Below are positions 5,728-5,752 of a stretch of DNA of 5,752 nt, one piece after another. How positions within the stretch are numbered: the first letter of the stretch is position 1; every line of letters begins with the position of its first letter. The notes under the pieces were generated by a model, which made no database searches, was not told the DNA's origin, and saw nothing but the letters and a program-made list of their open reading frames with translations. Made by a program: the position numbers and the translations under genes. Origin of the DNA: Candidatus Brevefilum sp. (GTDB taxonomy: Bacteria; Chloroflexota; Anaerolineae; Anaerolineales; Anaerolineaceae); contig SLIC01000116.1 in assembly GCA_007135845.1 (NCBI GenBank), positions 1 through 5,752 on the forward strand, in the 5' to 3' direction.

Positions 5728-5752
5728 CAGATATGGACAACAAATTCACGAT

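Larger units (their letters stand above)
5488..5752. other. Upstream region of the operon without a convincing gene
   Basis: These 265 bases look AT-richer than the genes to their left. They hold the operon promoter candidate (5495-5525), the 20-bp tandem repeat (5638-5677) and the doubtful 65-codon ORF. I saw no tRNA, riboswitch-like fold or rho-independent terminator here. The upstream neighbour of the operon lies outside the window. Confidence 0.5.

Overview
The window reads as chromosomal DNA of a free-living bacterium. The encoded proteins resemble those I associate with Chloroflexota, perhaps Anaerolineae, but that assignment is an inference from protein style and no rRNA or marker gene settles it. 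There are no mobile elements, tRNAs, rRNAs or CRISPR arrays.

Layout. The left end (2-574, plus strand) is the 3' part of a PlsC-type 1-acyl-glycerol-3-phosphate acyltransferase gene whose start lies outside the window. The rest (566-5487, minus strand) is one compact five-gene operon, read right to left: an RsmI-like tetrapyrrole-methylase-fold rRNA methyltransferase, a TGT-family tRNA-guanine transglycosylase, two tandem paralogous methyltransferases of the aminoglycoside-resistance 16S rRNA m7G1405 family (Arm/Rmt/Sgm/FmrO type), and an RsmF/NOL1-NOP2-Sun family rRNA m5C methyltransferase. Gene junctions run from a 1-nt gap to overlaps of 4, 8 and 14-17 nt, so co-transcription and translational coupling are very likely. 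The last operon gene overlaps the convergent acyltransferase gene by 9 bp with no terminator between them. At the right end (5488-5752) are a likely promoter with an extended -10 sitting 7 nt from the rsmI-like ATG (suggesting a nearly leaderless mRNA), a 20-bp tandem repeat, and a doubtful 65-codon ORF with a hydrophobic C-terminus.

How the genes fit together. By family knowledge the five operon products all modify RNA at or near the ribosomal decoding site: RsmI at C1402, the Arm/Rmt family at G1405 and RsmF at C1407 (also C1404/C1400 in Thermus) lie within a few nucleotides of each other in 16S helix 44, while TGT acts on tRNA wobble base 34, which is read at that site. The window therefore looks like a decoding-centre RNA modification operon. 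Its most unusual part is the tandem pair of m7G1405-type enzymes, best known as antibiotic-producer self-resistance or acquired plasmid resistance, here embedded among housekeeping modification genes. The two copies have changed at different conserved motifs, and the TGT homologue has a rewritten substrate-recognition loop, so actual substrates could differ from the textbook ones.
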